A program made the position numbers and the translations under genes. Positions 1 to 7,867 of a stretch of 16,743 nt of DNA are shown here, piece after piece. Origin of the DNA: Bacteroidia bacterium. GTDB taxonomy: Bacteria > Bacteroidota > Bacteroidia > Bacteroidales > GCA-2748055. Each line of letters starts with the position of its first letter. Position 1 is the first letter of the stretch. Below the pieces are notes generated by a model. It made no database searches, was not told the origin of the DNA, and was given only the letters and a program-made list of their open reading frames with translations. Where the stretch lies: NCBI GenBank assembly GCA_004525825.1, contig SPBY01000014.1, forward strand, positions 1-16,743, in the 5' to 3' direction.

Positions 1-2277
1 CACCGGCATGGCAATAAGGATGGAAATACTAACTGCATAGCCCACACTTTTTGAAATGATGGTGACTATATTGGTCTCGCTGGCACCCATCACTTTTCGA
101 ATACCAATCTCCCTGATACGTTTCTGTGAATTGTAGAGGGTGAGTCCAAACAAGCCCAAGGAAGCAATAAAGATGGCCAAAATTGAGAAGATCATCGTCA
201 CAGCACCGGTTCGTTTCTCTTCCGAATAAAAGGTTTCCAACCTCTCATCCAGGAAGAAATACTGCAGGGGTTGCTCACCTGTAACATCTTTCCAGGTCTC
301 GTCGATGTGTTTCAAGGCAGCTTCAATATTATTCCTGCCGGCATTAATTCTTACAGTGAGGTAATTTGCCTGATATGATTCGGGTTTTAATATGATTACC
401 TGGGGAGCTACCTCCTGTTTTAAACTCAGGAAATGATGGTCTTTCATTACCCCGATAATTCTTAATTCCTGACTCGAACCATCGGGATTTAAATTTAATA
501 AGCTCTGGTTCAACGGGTCTTCAAGATTGTAATCTCTTACCGCAGTCTCATTGACCAGGCAGGCTGATGAGTCCATCGAAAACTCATCTGAAAAGAATCG
601 ACTATCCGGAGTGGCCAGACCAAAGCGGTAGGTATCCATAAAATCCTCATCGGTGTAGTATATGTAAAACAAGACACTTTCCTCGGGAGGGCGTCCTTTC
701 ACACCCAGTGTGCTGTTGCTGTTATACGTGCCCAGGAAAGCAGTGGAGTTGGTAGCAGTAAGTATGGAGCTATGATTGGTTAATTCCTCCTTAAAGGAAT
801 TAGTTTGCTCTCCCAGGGGAAATAGACGTTCCAGCACCACCAGTTGTTCTTTGTCAAATCCAAGGTCCTTATTGGTCATATATCTGAACTGCCAGTAAAT
901 GACCAGGGTGCCGGCAATGATAATAATGGAAATGGAAAACTGAATAATGACCAGGGCATTTCTCAACCAGGTAGTCCCGTTTTTGGTACTGGCGTTCCCC
1001 TTCAACGCAAAGATGGGTTTGAAGGAGGCCAATACGAAAGCTGGATAACTTCCGCTGAAAAGGCCGACCAGAACTGCAAGTAGAATGAAAGAGGGAATCA
1101 TATACCAGTTTAAAAAATCACTTGCGCCCAGGTTGAGTCCTACCAGCTTATTGAAAGGATTTAACAGTACCATCACAAGAACCATGGCAATCACTAATGA
1201 AATAATGCTCAGGAATACACTTTCAAAAAGGAACTGCCTGATCAATTGCTGTCGTCCGGATCCAACCACCTTTCTGAGACTCACCTCCTTGGCCCGGCTT
1301 AATGACCTTGCTGTACTCAGGTTCATAAAATTAATGGAGGCAATGATCAGGATAAAAAATGCGATGAGTCCGAAAATAAGCAGATAGGTTTTATTTCCTA
1401 TGGGTCTGAATCCAAGATCATTGGGGACCAGTATTTCCTGATCCAGGTGTATCTCCAGGAGAGGCTGAGTGAAAACTCCATACCTTCCACCGGCCTCCAT
1501 GAATTCTTCAGGTGTTACTCCCATAAACTGTACAAGCTGATCCCGGATCTTCTCGATGAGCACTTCATTTATTTTGCTGTCCAGTTGCGCCTGGTCGGTA
1601 CCAGGACGAACAAGAATATAGGTCTGCATGTAGTTGTTTATCCACATGGTGGTTCGACTTTGGGGATCTGTGGAATAGGAACAGATAAAATCATAATAAA
1701 AATGAGATACCCTTGGAGCATCCTCCACCACACCTGTAACACGGTAGAGGGTGGAATCGTCGTTCATATACAGGGTCTTACCGATGGGATCTCCTTCAGG
1801 AAAATACTGTGCCACCTTTGATTCAGATAGCAGGACGGTGTAAGGTTCATCCAGGCAGGTAGCAGGATCACCCTGTAGCAAATCAAGGGTAAAGACTTCA
1901 AAAAAGGTGGAATCGGTGTACAAGACGTGATTCTCCAGGTACTTGTTGGCCGGATCACTCCAAAGCAAGCGGTTGTCTACAATATTGAACCTGCAGAAAT
2001 TCTCAATCTCAGGAATCTCCTCATGGAACCCAGGCCCGAAGGTGGGACTGTTCCATGCCCCTTTTACTTCCTGTCCCGCTATCTTTCCATCCAGATAGAG
2101 CCTGTAAATATCGGCCGATCTTTCGTGGAAACGATCATAGCTGGTTTCACTGATTATATAGAGAATAATGAACACTGCGCTGGCCAGTCCAATGGCCAGT
2201 CCCGCAATATTGATCATGTTAAATGACTTGTTCTTTTTAAAATTGCGTATGGTTACCCGAACGAAATTCTTCCACAT
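1..2277 (-). CDS. MacB/FtsX-type ABC transporter permease, distal tandem copy (C-terminus cut off by window edge)
   Basis: This frame is open from an ATG at 2275-2277 to the first base of the window, giving 759 codons; about 39-40 C-terminal residues are missing by comparison with the neighbouring copy. The protein begins MWKNFVRVTIRNFKKNKSF, followed by a first membrane segment (about residues 21-42), a large extracytoplasmic domain, a central group of about four membrane segments, a second extracytoplasmic domain and the start of the last membrane group. Two FtsX-like blocks are visible: FMNLSTARSLSRAKEVSLRK and, near the end, SQKRIREIGIRKVMGAS. This is the double MacB_PCD/FtsX layout common in Bacteroidota. 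Members of this superfamily use ATP hydrolysis by a separate ATPase to drive mechanical work or efflux across the envelope; the substrate here is unknown. It lies 26 bp downstream of its paralogue and is probably cotranscribed with it. No ATPase gene is visible in the window. Confidence 0.93.
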   Translation of the reverse strand, partial: MWKNFVRVTIRNFKKNKSFNMINIAGLAIGLASAVFIILYIISETSYDRFHERSADIYRLYLDGKIAGQEVKGAWNSPTFGPGFHEEIPEIENFCRFNIVDNRLLWSDPANKYLENHVLYTDSTFFEVFTLDLLQGDPATCLDEPYTVLLSESKVAQYFPEGDPIGKTLYMNDDSTLYRVTGVVEDAPRVSHFYYDFICSYSTDPQSRTTMWINNYMQTYILVRPGTDQAQLDSKINEVLIEKIRDQLVQFMGVTPEEFMEAGGRYGVFTQPLLEIHLDQEILVPNDLGFRPIGNKTYLLIFGLIAFFILIIASINFMNLSTARSLSRAKEVSLRKVVGSGRQQLIRQFLFESVFLSIISLVIAMVLVMVLLNPFNKLVGLNLGASDFLNWYMIPSFILLAVLVGLFSGSYPAFVLASFKPIFALKGNASTKNGTTWLRNALVIIQFSISIIIIAGTLVIYWQFRYMTNKDLGFDKEQLVVLERLFPLGEQTNSFKEELTNHSSILTATNSTAFLGTYNSNSTLGVKGRPPEESVLFYIYYTDEDFMDTYRFGLATPDSRFFSDEFSMDSSACLVNETAVRDYNLEDPLNQSLLNLNPDGSSQELRIIGVMKDHHFLSLKQEVAPQVIILKPESYQANYLTVRINAGRNNIEAALKHIDETWKDVTGEQPLQYFFLDERLETFYSEEKRTGAVTMIFSILAIFIASLGLFGLTLYNSQKRIREIGIRKVMGASETNIVTIISKSVGYAVSISILIAMPV

Positions 2278-2303
2278 AATATCTTGGCTTTATCTTAGTT
2301 TCC

Positions 2304-4766
2304 TTATTCGTAATGCAGTGCCAGGGCTGGATTGATGCGAGCGGCCTTCAGTGAAGTAACCGTCACCGTCACCATGGCAATAATGATCGACAGCAGTGCT
2401 GCCATCACAAACAGCAAGGGTTGAAACCCAATATTGTATGGGAAATCGCGAAGCCAGTCCTGCATCATAAAATAGGCCACCGGCATGGCAATGACTATGG
2501 AAATACCTACTGCATAACCCACACTTTTTGAAATCACCGTGATTACATTAGACTCGCTGGCACCCATCACTCTGCGAATGCCTATCTCCCTGATTCGTTT
2601 TTGGGAATTGTAGAGGGTGAGTCCGAAAAGACCCAGGGACGCGATGAAGATGGCCAGGATGGAGAAGATCATGGTGACCGCCCCGGTCTTTTTCTCTTCT
2701 GCATAGTAAGAATCCAGCTCCTCGTCCAGGAAGAAATACTGCAGGGGTTCATCGCTGGTAAATTCCTCCCACTTATCCTTGATATGCGCCAGGCCGGCTT
2801 CCATATTTTCTTTACCGGCGGCCAGTCGCACCGTCAGATAGCCTGACCATTCCCAGTTCTTGTCCTTCAGGATGACGATCTGTGCACCCACCTCATGTTT
2901 CAGGGTCAGAAAATGGTGATCCTCCATCACCCCAACTATCCTTAGCTCTTTGGGATTCTCCGGGTCATCAAATCCCCATATAATACTCTGATTGAGCGGA
3001 TCTTCCAGGTTATACTTCCTTACTGCTGCCTCATTGACCAGGCAGGCCGAAGAATCGGTGGAAAACTCCTTGGAAAAATAACGACTATCGGGCGTGGCCA
3101 GTCCAAAACGGTAGGTCTCCATAAAATCTTCATCGGTCCAGAAGGTATGGAAAAGTACCGTTTCATCCAGGGGTCTGCCTTTGATGGCGTAGGCATTGTT
3201 GTTGTTGGGAGCCCCCAGGTAAGCTGTGGAATTGGTGGCCGACAGTACAGCCGAATGGGTAAGCAATTCCTTTTTAAAGGTCTGAATTTCATTTCCGGCT
3301 CCCAGGGGATGTATGCGCTCCACCACCACCAGCTGCTCCTTATCAAAACCCAGGTCCTTGTTGGTCATATACTGGAACTGCCAATAGATCACCAGGGTCC
3401 CTGCAATGATTATAATGGAGATGGAAAACTGGATAATCACCAGGGCATTTCGCAACACCGTGGTCCCATTTTTTACACTTGCATTTCCTTTCAAGGCAAA
3501 AATGGGCTTGAAGGAGGCAAGTACAAAGGAGGGGTAGCTGCCGCTGAGCAGCCCTACCAGCACGGCCAGTGCAATAAATGAAGGAATCATGTACCAGCTG
3601 AAAATATCTCCGTACTCCAGGTTCAGTCCCACCAGCTTGTTGAAGGGAGTCAGCAGCATCGCTACCAGGACTATGGCAATCACCAGGGAGACCATGCTCA
3701 GAAAGACACTTTCAAACAGGAACTGCTGTACCAGTTGTTTACGGTCCGAACCCACCACCTTTCTCAGGCTTACTTCCTTGGCACGACTCAGGGAACGGGC
3801 CGTACTCAGGTTCATAAAGTTGATGGAGGCTATGATCAGCACAAAAAAGGCAATGACCCCGAATATGATCAGATAGGTACGGTTGCCATTGGGACGGTAA
3901 CCAATGTCGCTGGGCACCTCAATATCAGAATTCAGATGGATATCCAGCAGGGGCTGTGGATGGTAGCCATATTTGTTACCGGCGGCAAATAATTCTTCGG
4001 CACTCACCCCCATCATCTGCTCAAGCTCTGGCCCGATATAGGTTAACAGGATGGATTGCAGCTTCTCATCCAGCAGATCCGGATCGGCACCCGGGCTTAC
4101 CACAAAGTAGGTCTGCATATGGTTATTGAACCAGGTGGTGCGCCGGCTCGATTCGTAGGTAGAATAAGAGCAGATAAAATCGTAGTCGAAATGGGAGGTA
4201 CGCGGTGCCTCCTCTACCACACCCGTCACCCGGTACAGGGTGGAATCGTCGTTCATGGCAATGGACTTCCCGATGGGATCCCCTTCAGGAAAGTACTGCA
4301 AGGCCTTGGATTCGGTCAGAACAAGGGTGTTGGGTTCGTCCAGGCAGGTGTGCGGATCCCCCTGAAGCAAAGCTATGGTAAAGACCTCGAAAAAAGTAGA
4401 GTCCGCATAGAGCAACTGGTTCTCCAGGTACTTGTTGGCCGGATCGACCCACATCAGGCGATTATTGGCCCAGTCGAAGCGGCAGAAATTTTCAATCTCC
4501 GGGATCTCCTCATGGAAGGCGGGTCCGGTGATGGGGCTCACCCAGGCTCCCCTGAACTCCTCTCCGGCCATCTTTCCGTCAATATAAAGCCGGTAAATGT
4601 CCGCTGAGCGCTCGTTGAATTTGTCATAGCTGGTTTCGCTGATGATGTACAGAATAATGAATATGGCGCTGGCCAGGCCAATGGCCAATCCCGCGATATT
4701 GATCGCATTGAAGGCTTTGTTCTTGCTGATGCTACGGATGGTGACCCGAATAAAATTTTTCCACAT
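2304..4766 (-). CDS. MacB/FtsX-type ABC transporter permease, proximal tandem copy
   Basis: A complete 820-residue inner-membrane permease. It has an N-terminal membrane segment (about 21-42), an extracytoplasmic MacB_PCD-like domain (about 45-295), a central FtsX block of about four membrane segments (about 298-470) containing NLSTARSLSRAKEVSLRKVV, a second extracytoplasmic domain (about 475-690), and a final FtsX block of three membrane segments (about 700-810) containing SQKRIREIGIRRVMGAS. About 800 residues is usual for the Bacteroidota double-FtsX type. The ATG at 4764-4766 is preceded by an A-rich leader. It aligns along its length with the next gene (window position 1 matches about 2478), so the pair is a tandem duplication. 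The transmembrane blocks are nearly identical and the extracytoplasmic domains differ more. The upstream gap carries a sigma-54-like promoter and a paired dyad, suggesting activator-dependent expression. The cargo is unknown and the partner ATPase is not in view. Confidence 0.95.
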   Translation of the reverse strand: MWKNFIRVTIRSISKNKAFNAINIAGLAIGLASAIFIILYIISETSYDKFNERSADIYRLYIDGKMAGEEFRGAWVSPITGPAFHEEIPEIENFCRFDWANNRLMWVDPANKYLENQLLYADSTFFEVFTIALLQGDPHTCLDEPNTLVLTESKALQYFPEGDPIGKSIAMNDDSTLYRVTGVVEEAPRTSHFDYDFICSYSTYESSRRTTWFNNHMQTYFVVSPGADPDLLDEKLQSILLTYIGPELEQMMGVSAEELFAAGNKYGYHPQPLLDIHLNSDIEVPSDIGYRPNGNRTYLIIFGVIAFFVLIIASINFMNLSTARSLSRAKEVSLRKVVGSDRKQLVQQFLFESVFLSMVSLVIAIVLVAMLLTPFNKLVGLNLEYGDIFSWYMIPSFIALAVLVGLLSGSYPSFVLASFKPIFALKGNASVKNGTTVLRNALVIIQFSISIIIIAGTLVIYWQFQYMTNKDLGFDKEQLVVVERIHPLGAGNEIQTFKKELLTHSAVLSATNSTAYLGAPNNNNAYAIKGRPLDETVLFHTFWTDEDFMETYRFGLATPDSRYFSKEFSTDSSACLVNEAAVRKYNLEDPLNQSIIWGFDDPENPKELRIVGVMEDHHFLTLKHEVGAQIVILKDKNWEWSGYLTVRLAAGKENMEAGLAHIKDKWEEFTSDEPLQYFFLDEELDSYYAEEKKTGAVTMIFSILAIFIASLGLFGLTLYNSQKRIREIGIRRVMGASESNVITVISKSVGYAVGISIVIAMPVAYFMMQDWLRDFPYNIGFQPLLFVMAALLSIIIAMVTVTVTSLKAARINPALALHYE

Positions 4767-4790
4767 GTGTTTTAAGTTTGAATTAGTCTT

Positions 4791-4805
4791 TCAGAAATTG
4801 TGCCA
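4791..4805 (-). promoter_or_regulatory. Possible sigma-54 (-24/-12) promoter of the permease pair
   Basis: On the minus strand this reads TGGCACAATTTCTGA. The -24 half (TGGCAC) matches the sigma-54 consensus; the -12 half is degenerate, with GA where GC is expected at the GG-N10-GC spacing. A start about 12 bases downstream would fall near 4780, giving a short leader before the ATG at 4766. Support comes from the dyad about 80 bp upstream, the usual place for a sigma-54 enhancer site. It rests on inspection alone. Confidence 0.4.
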
Positions 4806-4861
4806 TTCGTTATATTCTCCTTATTATGTGCTGCTTAACAAATATCCCCATGTATTGAATA

Positions 4862-4895
4862 GCACGTTATCGTACAGGGGTGTACGTATTCGCAC
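4862..4895. promoter_or_regulatory. Paired dyad-symmetric sites, probable activator (enhancer) binding region
   Basis: Two 14-bp elements, GCACGTTATCGTAC (4862-4875) and GTACGTATTCGCAC (4882-4895), each have the form G(C/T)ACG-N4-CG(T/C)AC. Their starts are 20 bp apart, about two helical turns. The inner halves also form a perfect inverted repeat, CGTACA-GGGG-TGTACG (4871-4886). The arrangement is what a dimeric or oligomeric regulator would bind. It sits about 60-90 bp upstream of the TGGCAC element and also about 70-100 bp upstream of the divergent aldo/keto reductase, so it could serve either gene. The symmetry is seen directly; the regulator is inferred. Confidence 0.55.
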
Positions 4896-4965
4896 GGTGT
4901 ATTTTTCAACCCTTTGCGCTATATTGTGTTATCCATAGGACGACTATCCACCAAATAATGTTACC

Positions 4966-6441
4966 ATGAAGAATCATATCTTATCCCGCCGTGAATTTGT
5001 GAAGCTCTCAGCCGCAGCCGCAGCAGGGCTTACCGTACTTCCAGGTTTCCGTTTCGGACTGGACCAGCTTCCAGCTCCCATGACCCGGACCTTCGGAAAA
5101 ATCGGGTTTGAAGTGACTACCCTGGGACTCGGGGGACAAGCCTCCTTGCAGTGGACGCCTCCGGATGTGGACCCCGTACCAATTATCCTTAAGGCCTTTA
5201 AAATGGGAGTCAACTATTATGATACCTCCAACCTCTATGCCGGCAGCCAGCTCCATTTCGGTAAGGCATTCCGGAAACTGAAGCTGATCCCCGGAGAACC
5301 AGGATATGATAAGAAACTACGCGAGTCCATTTTCCTTACCACCAAAACCCATCAAAGGTGGGGGAAGCCAGGATTCCCTGAGCTGGAAAATGTAAACAAC
5401 TGGTCCAACGGAGATCCTGCCGGGGGAGCCGTAGTGGACCTGAAGAGATCACTTTCCCAAATGTTTGGGGACGGAGAAGGCAATTATCCTGAAGGGTCCT
5501 ATGTGAACATGGTGCTCACCCACAACCTGAACTTCCAGGAAGAGGTGGATGTGATGTACAAAGGCTTGGAAACCCCCTTAAACAAGGATGAGAATTTTGG
5601 GGTGCTGGTAACACTCAGGGACTTCCGCGACGGGACCAACCTCACCGGCCTGAATCCCAAGAAGGAAAAGCTGATCAGGCACATTGGCCTGTCGGGACAC
5701 ATCAACTCCCCGGCCATGATCAACATGATCCAGCGCGACCGCTGGGAGATCCTGGATGCCATGCTGGTGGCCATCAACTCCAACGACCGGCTCTATCTGA
5801 ATCACCAGCACAACGTGATCCCGGTGGCTCAGGCCAAAAACATGGGAATCATCGCCATGAAGGTATTTGCCGACGGGGCCATGTATTCCAAGTATGCCAA
5901 CTGGACCAGGGATCATGAAGGTGTAATCAGGACAGTAGGTACCCGTGAACTGCCCAGCAAACCCCTGATTGAATATGCACTGACCACCGCCGGGATCCAT
6001 ACGGCCATTATCGGGATCGGACAAATCTCTGACGATAACCTGAAATGTCAGCTGGTACAGAATTACTACGCAGCCCAGGTGAAGCCCGGGGGACTGAGCA
6101 TAAAGAGACGGCAGGAGATCGAGGAGAGCACCCGATTTGTGAAGGATGGTAAGACCAACTATTTCCAGCTGCCGTTCCAGGGCCTCACTCCTCCCCAGAA
6201 CTTGAGCCTGAAGCAAAAGGATCAGGTGGAGATACACTGGGATACTGCCTATGCTGCCAACACACCTCTTTCACATTACGAAGTATTTCGGAACGGTAAA
6301 CTTGTGGGAAAGGTCTTACATGAGCCACAGATCAGCCGTGATCCTTTCACTTTTGTGGATCAGGAGAAGGGCAAATCCTACAAGGTGGTGTCGGTGGACC
6401 AGGATGGAAACCGGGCCGAGGGTGAGGAACTGCTGGCCTAG
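4966..6441 (+). CDS. Tat-exported aldo/keto reductase with C-terminal fibronectin III-like domain
   Basis: A 491-residue protein. The N-terminus has a twin-arginine signal (SRREFVKL, residues 7-14) followed by an Ala-rich hydrophobic stretch, predicting folded export across the inner membrane. The aldo/keto reductase barrel spans about 40-385. The catalytic tetrad can be placed as Asp86 and Tyr91 (DTSNLYAGS), Lys127 (LTTKTH) and His186 (VLTHNL). Such enzymes reduce carbonyls or oxidise alcohols with NAD(P)H. A C-terminal segment (about 400-491, beginning near LTPPQNLSLKQKDQVEIHW) looks like a fibronectin III sandwich, an unusual addition for the family. The start is the first ATG of the frame and lies directly before the Tat signal; no Shine-Dalgarno sequence is evident. 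It is divergent from the permeases and ends 2 bp from the convergent glycosyltransferase gene. Its substrate is unknown. Confidence 0.9.
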   Translation: MKNHILSRREFVKLSAAAAAGLTVLPGFRFGLDQLPAPMTRTFGKIGFEVTTLGLGGQASLQWTPPDVDPVPIILKAFKMGVNYYDTSNLYAGSQLHFGKAFRKLKLIPGEPGYDKKLRESIFLTTKTHQRWGKPGFPELENVNNWSNGDPAGGAVVDLKRSLSQMFGDGEGNYPEGSYVNMVLTHNLNFQEEVDVMYKGLETPLNKDENFGVLVTLRDFRDGTNLTGLNPKKEKLIRHIGLSGHINSPAMINMIQRDRWEILDAMLVAINSNDRLYLNHQHNVIPVAQAKNMGIIAMKVFADGAMYSKYANWTRDHEGVIRTVGTRELPSKPLIEYALTTAGIHTAIIGIGQISDDNLKCQLVQNYYAAQVKPGGLSIKRRQEIEESTRFVKDGKTNYFQLPFQGLTPPQNLSLKQKDQVEIHWDTAYAANTPLSHYEVFRNGKLVGKVLHEPQISRDPFTFVDQEKGKSYKVVSVDQDGNRAEGEELLA

Positions 6442-6443
6442 GC

Positions 6444-7865
6444 TCAGGATTTGGTAAAACCCTTACGGTCCATCTTGCCCCAGGATTTCTTATTAAATAG
6501 TTTGTCTAGGTTCCCCTTGATGGACATAAGCATCACCATGGGGTGGTAAAACAGGGGTTCCATGAAGGCTGTTGCCACCAGCCTTAGCACATCTCTCCGT
6601 CTTTCATATTTGTGAAAGGTGATTTCCTCGAACAATACTGCCCAGATCGAAAGTGAGACAGCAAAGAAGTAAACAAAACCGGTTAGCAGCAGGAAGAAGG
6701 GCCAGTTGAGTTTGCCGGTGATCACCAGGAAAAAGAACCAGAGAATCCCCAGGAACTCGATGATGGGAGCCAGGTATTCAAATAGCAGCCAGTATGGATA
6801 ACCCAGCATTCCCAGCTTTCCATACTTCCTGTTAAACAAGAGTTTTCTGTGGGTGTACAGGGTCTCCATGGTTCCCCGGGTCCACCTGCTCCTCTGGCGG
6901 GCAAGGATCTTCCAGTTGGCAGGCACCTCAGTCCAGCAAAGAGGATCGGGAATGTACACCACATCGTAGTCCAGGCCCTTCTCGGTCATGTACCTCCGGA
7001 TACGTACCACCATCTCCATGTCCTCTCCCACTGTTTTTGTGCTGTAGCCTCCTGCTTGAATCAAAATTTCGCGGTCAAACATGCCCAGCGCCCCTGATAT
7101 GAGCAGAAGTCCATCCAGTTCACTCCAGGCCATTCTGCCCATCAGGAAGGCCCTGGTATATTCCATGACCTGCGCCCTGGGCAAAAACTGCTTCGGGAGA
7201 TTGATTTTCTTGATGTGCCCGCCGACAATCTCGCATGAATTTGCAATGCGGATCACTCCCCCTGCTCCGATCACTCGTTTCTCTTTGGCTTCCATAAATG
7301 GTTTGACCAGCTTAAGCAGGGCATCCGGTTCCATGATGGAATCAGCATCGATGCTCACTACCAGGTCGTTCCGACACACATTCAAACCCGCATTCAATGT
7401 ATCCGCCTTCCCCCCGTTCTGTTTGTCTATCACAGTCAATCGCTTGAAGGAGCGGTTCTTTGATTTGTAAACCCCACGGATCCGCTCGCATGGCAGACGA
7501 TAGTCAAAGTAATAGTTGACCTTCTCAAGATCATAGGCCTCTTTGATTTTCTCCAGAGAATCGTCGCTGCTTCCGTCGTTGATCACCACCACCTCGTAGT
7601 TGTTGTAATAGAGCGACAAAAGGGTCCTGATGTTATCCACAATGGACCGGCTCTCATTGTAAGCCGGTGCTATCACCGAGAGGGAGGGTGCCAGAGGGGA
7701 GGCCACAATGGAGTTATAATCCACATAAGAGTTCTTCCGGAGGTATTTTCTCAGAGAGATAGCCGAATAAATAGTCAACCCGAGGTAGGTCGTGAAGATC
7801 AGCACGGTGAGAATGAATATGGCGTGATAAACCAGGAACCTAGGTATGTCCATTGCGCTTTCCAT
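6444..7865 (-). CDS. Membrane GT2 glycosyltransferase, processive polysaccharide synthase-like
   Basis: A 473-residue inner-membrane enzyme, last in the five-gene operon. One membrane segment (about 9-35) precedes a cytoplasmic GT-A domain (about 60-335), followed by membrane segments (about 355-385, 388-412 and possibly 430-447). GT2 motifs are present: the nucleotide-binding Asp in VINDGSSDD (Asp97), the metal-binding Asp-Ala-Asp (173-175), the catalytic-base region GED (280-282), and QRSRW (324-328), the Q/RxxRW signature of processive synthases such as PgaC, hyaluronan and cellulose synthases. It probably transfers a sugar from a UDP-sugar and extrudes the chain through its own membrane channel. 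There is no PilZ domain, so direct c-di-GMP control is not apparent. It begins 2 bp after the HEAT gene stop. A second in-frame ATG at 7853, preceded by GGAAAG, is an alternative start. The sugar specificity cannot be read. Confidence 0.92.
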   Translation of the reverse strand: MESAMDIPRFLVYHAIFILTVLIFTTYLGLTIYSAISLRKYLRKNSYVDYNSIVASPLAPSLSVIAPAYNESRSIVDNIRTLLSLYYNNYEVVVINDGSSDDSLEKIKEAYDLEKVNYYFDYRLPCERIRGVYKSKNRSFKRLTVIDKQNGGKADTLNAGLNVCRNDLVVSIDADSIMEPDALLKLVKPFMEAKEKRVIGAGGVIRIANSCEIVGGHIKKINLPKQFLPRAQVMEYTRAFLMGRMAWSELDGLLLISGALGMFDREILIQAGGYSTKTVGEDMEMVVRIRRYMTEKGLDYDVVYIPDPLCWTEVPANWKILARQRSRWTRGTMETLYTHRKLLFNRKYGKLGMLGYPYWLLFEYLAPIIEFLGILWFFFLVITGKLNWPFFLLLTGFVYFFAVSLSIWAVLFEEITFHKYERRRDVLRLVATAFMEPLFYHPMVMLMSIKGNLDKLFNKKSWGKMDRKGFTKS

Positions 7866-7867
7866 GT

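Noticed and set aside
4056..4607. 183-codon open frame on the plus strand
   Set aside because: Antisense to the conserved permease, and a matching shadow appears opposite the paralogous copy, as expected from shared sequence on the coding strand.
5578..6237. 219-codon open frame on the minus strand
   Set aside because: It lies wholly antisense to the well-supported aldo/keto reductase gene, has a His/Val/Leu-rich composition typical of a reverse-frame shadow, and shows no domain motif.
6436..6443. GCCTAGGC palindrome at the convergent gene junction
   Set aside because: Only 8 bp, with no loop and no T run; too short for a terminator and likely chance at overlapping coding ends.
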